The translations under genes were made by a program, and so were the position numbers. The notes under the pieces were generated by a model. That model saw only the letters and a list, made by a program, of their open reading frames with translations, ran no database searches and was not told the DNA's origin. DNA of 5,195 nucleotides from Actinomycetota bacterium (GTDB lineage: Bacteria > Actinomycetota > Thermoleophilia > Solirubrobacterales > Solirubrobacteraceae), in the NCBI GenBank assembly GCA_019348575.1, contig JAHWJE010000154.1, positions 1 to 5,195 on the forward strand, in the 5' to 3' direction. This document shows, piece after piece, positions 4,915-5,195 of the stretch. Numbering within the stretch: the first letter of the stretch is position 1; the number at the start of each line of letters is the position of its first letter.

Positions 4915-5195
4915 ATGCCTGAGGTCGCCGTCATCGGGCTCGGCCGTGTCGGGCTCCCGCTCGCCATCTCCTTCGCAGATCGCGGGCTGACCGTGCTCGG
5001 CGTCGACAAGGACGCCGACCGCCTGCAGGCCGTCCGCGACGCGCGGATGCCGTTCGCCGAGCCGGGCGCCCAGGAGGCGCTGGACCGCGTCCACGCGGCG
5101 GGCACCCTGACCGTCTCCGCCCGCGTCGCCGACGCCGCGCTGGCCGACCACATCGTCATCACCCTCGGCACGCCGTCGTTCTCGCACATCGAGAT
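4915..5195 (+). CDS. Second nucleotide-sugar dehydrogenase, N-terminal part (UDP-glucose/UDP-ManNAc dehydrogenase superfamily), cut by window edge
   Basis: The 93 visible residues are the NAD-binding domain of a nucleotide-sugar 6-dehydrogenase, which makes a UDP-uronic acid. The Rossmann motif GLGRVGLPLA is at 8-17 and Asp31 ends the second strand (VLGVDKD). The usual VPTP loop is replaced by TLGTPSFSHIE (83-93), so this belongs to a different branch from the complete dehydrogenase in the same window. ATG 4915 starts 12 bases after the glycosyltransferase stop. It lies in the same reading frame, separated by the TAG and four sense codons, so the two genes are almost certainly co-transcribed. 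The spacer ATTCCCTCCCTC has no Shine-Dalgarno. Pairing with a WecG-type transferase suggests it supplies a ManNAcA-like donor, as WecC does (inference). The catalytic cysteine region lies beyond the window. Confidence 0.85.
   Translation, partial: MPEVAVIGLGRVGLPLAISFADRGLTVLGVDKDADRLQAVRDARMPFAEPGAQEALDRVHAAGTLTVSARVADAALADHIVITLGTPSFSHIE

Noticed and set aside
3949..5187. 412-codon open frame on the minus strand
   Set aside because: It is antisense to the glycosyltransferase and second dehydrogenase, both of which have complete family motifs. Its composition is typical of a GC-rich shadow.
1..5195. CRISPR arrays, tRNA/rRNA genes, insertion sequences, attachment sites
   Set aside because: No regularly spaced repeats, cloverleaf-like segments, transposase motifs or terminal inverted repeats were seen on either strand.

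Overview
The window is very GC-rich, with almost all codons ending in G or C and almost no Shine-Dalgarno sequences. This fits a high-GC actinobacterial-type genome. The protein style suggests the Thermoleophilia/Solirubrobacterales, but that is an impression from recall and not a demonstrated placement.

Most of the window (about 628-5195) is a cell-surface polysaccharide or glycoconjugate locus with two divergent gene sets. On the minus strand, reading leftward from 3918, are a GDP-mannose 4,6-dehydratase-like SDR enzyme (2959-3918), a UDP-N-acetylglucosamine 6-dehydrogenase-like nucleotide-sugar dehydrogenase (1644-2888), a Gfo/Idh/MocA oxidoreductase (628-1647) and the first ~50 codons of a left-handed beta-helix acyltransferase (GTG at 641). 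The last three overlap, or nearly abut, like a translationally coupled operon. Their order (6-dehydrogenase, sugar oxidoreductase, acyltransferase) resembles the Wbp/Wlb route to acylated amino-uronic acids. On the plus strand are a WecG/TagA/CpsF glycosyltransferase (4060-4902) and, 12 bases later, the start of a second nucleotide-sugar dehydrogenase (4915 to the window edge). That pair recalls WecG/WecC, which make and transfer ManNAcA. The 141-bp gap 3919-4059 must hold both divergent promoters. It contains a 16-bp interrupted palindrome just upstream of the glycosyltransferase start.

The left end (1-~640) is abnormal. Three unrelated conserved protein segments follow each other within about 640 bases: an ECF-type sigma factor region 2 on the plus strand (3-~437), a ~34-residue Maf-family fragment on the minus strand (~405-506) and the acyltransferase N-terminus on the minus strand (~489-641). 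The joints fall where the two flanking families can share the same bases. The simplest reading is a short-overlap assembly chimera or an illegitimate recombination scar, so the sigma factor and acyltransferase should both be treated as broken in this sequence. The long plus-strand reading frame that continues from the sigma factor to 830 is antisense to real genes and is not a novel protein.

No RNA gene, CRISPR array, insertion sequence or confident terminator was seen. Apart from the left-end chimera and the palindrome, this is recognisable sugar-nucleotide biology. I do not see convincing evidence of an undescribed system.
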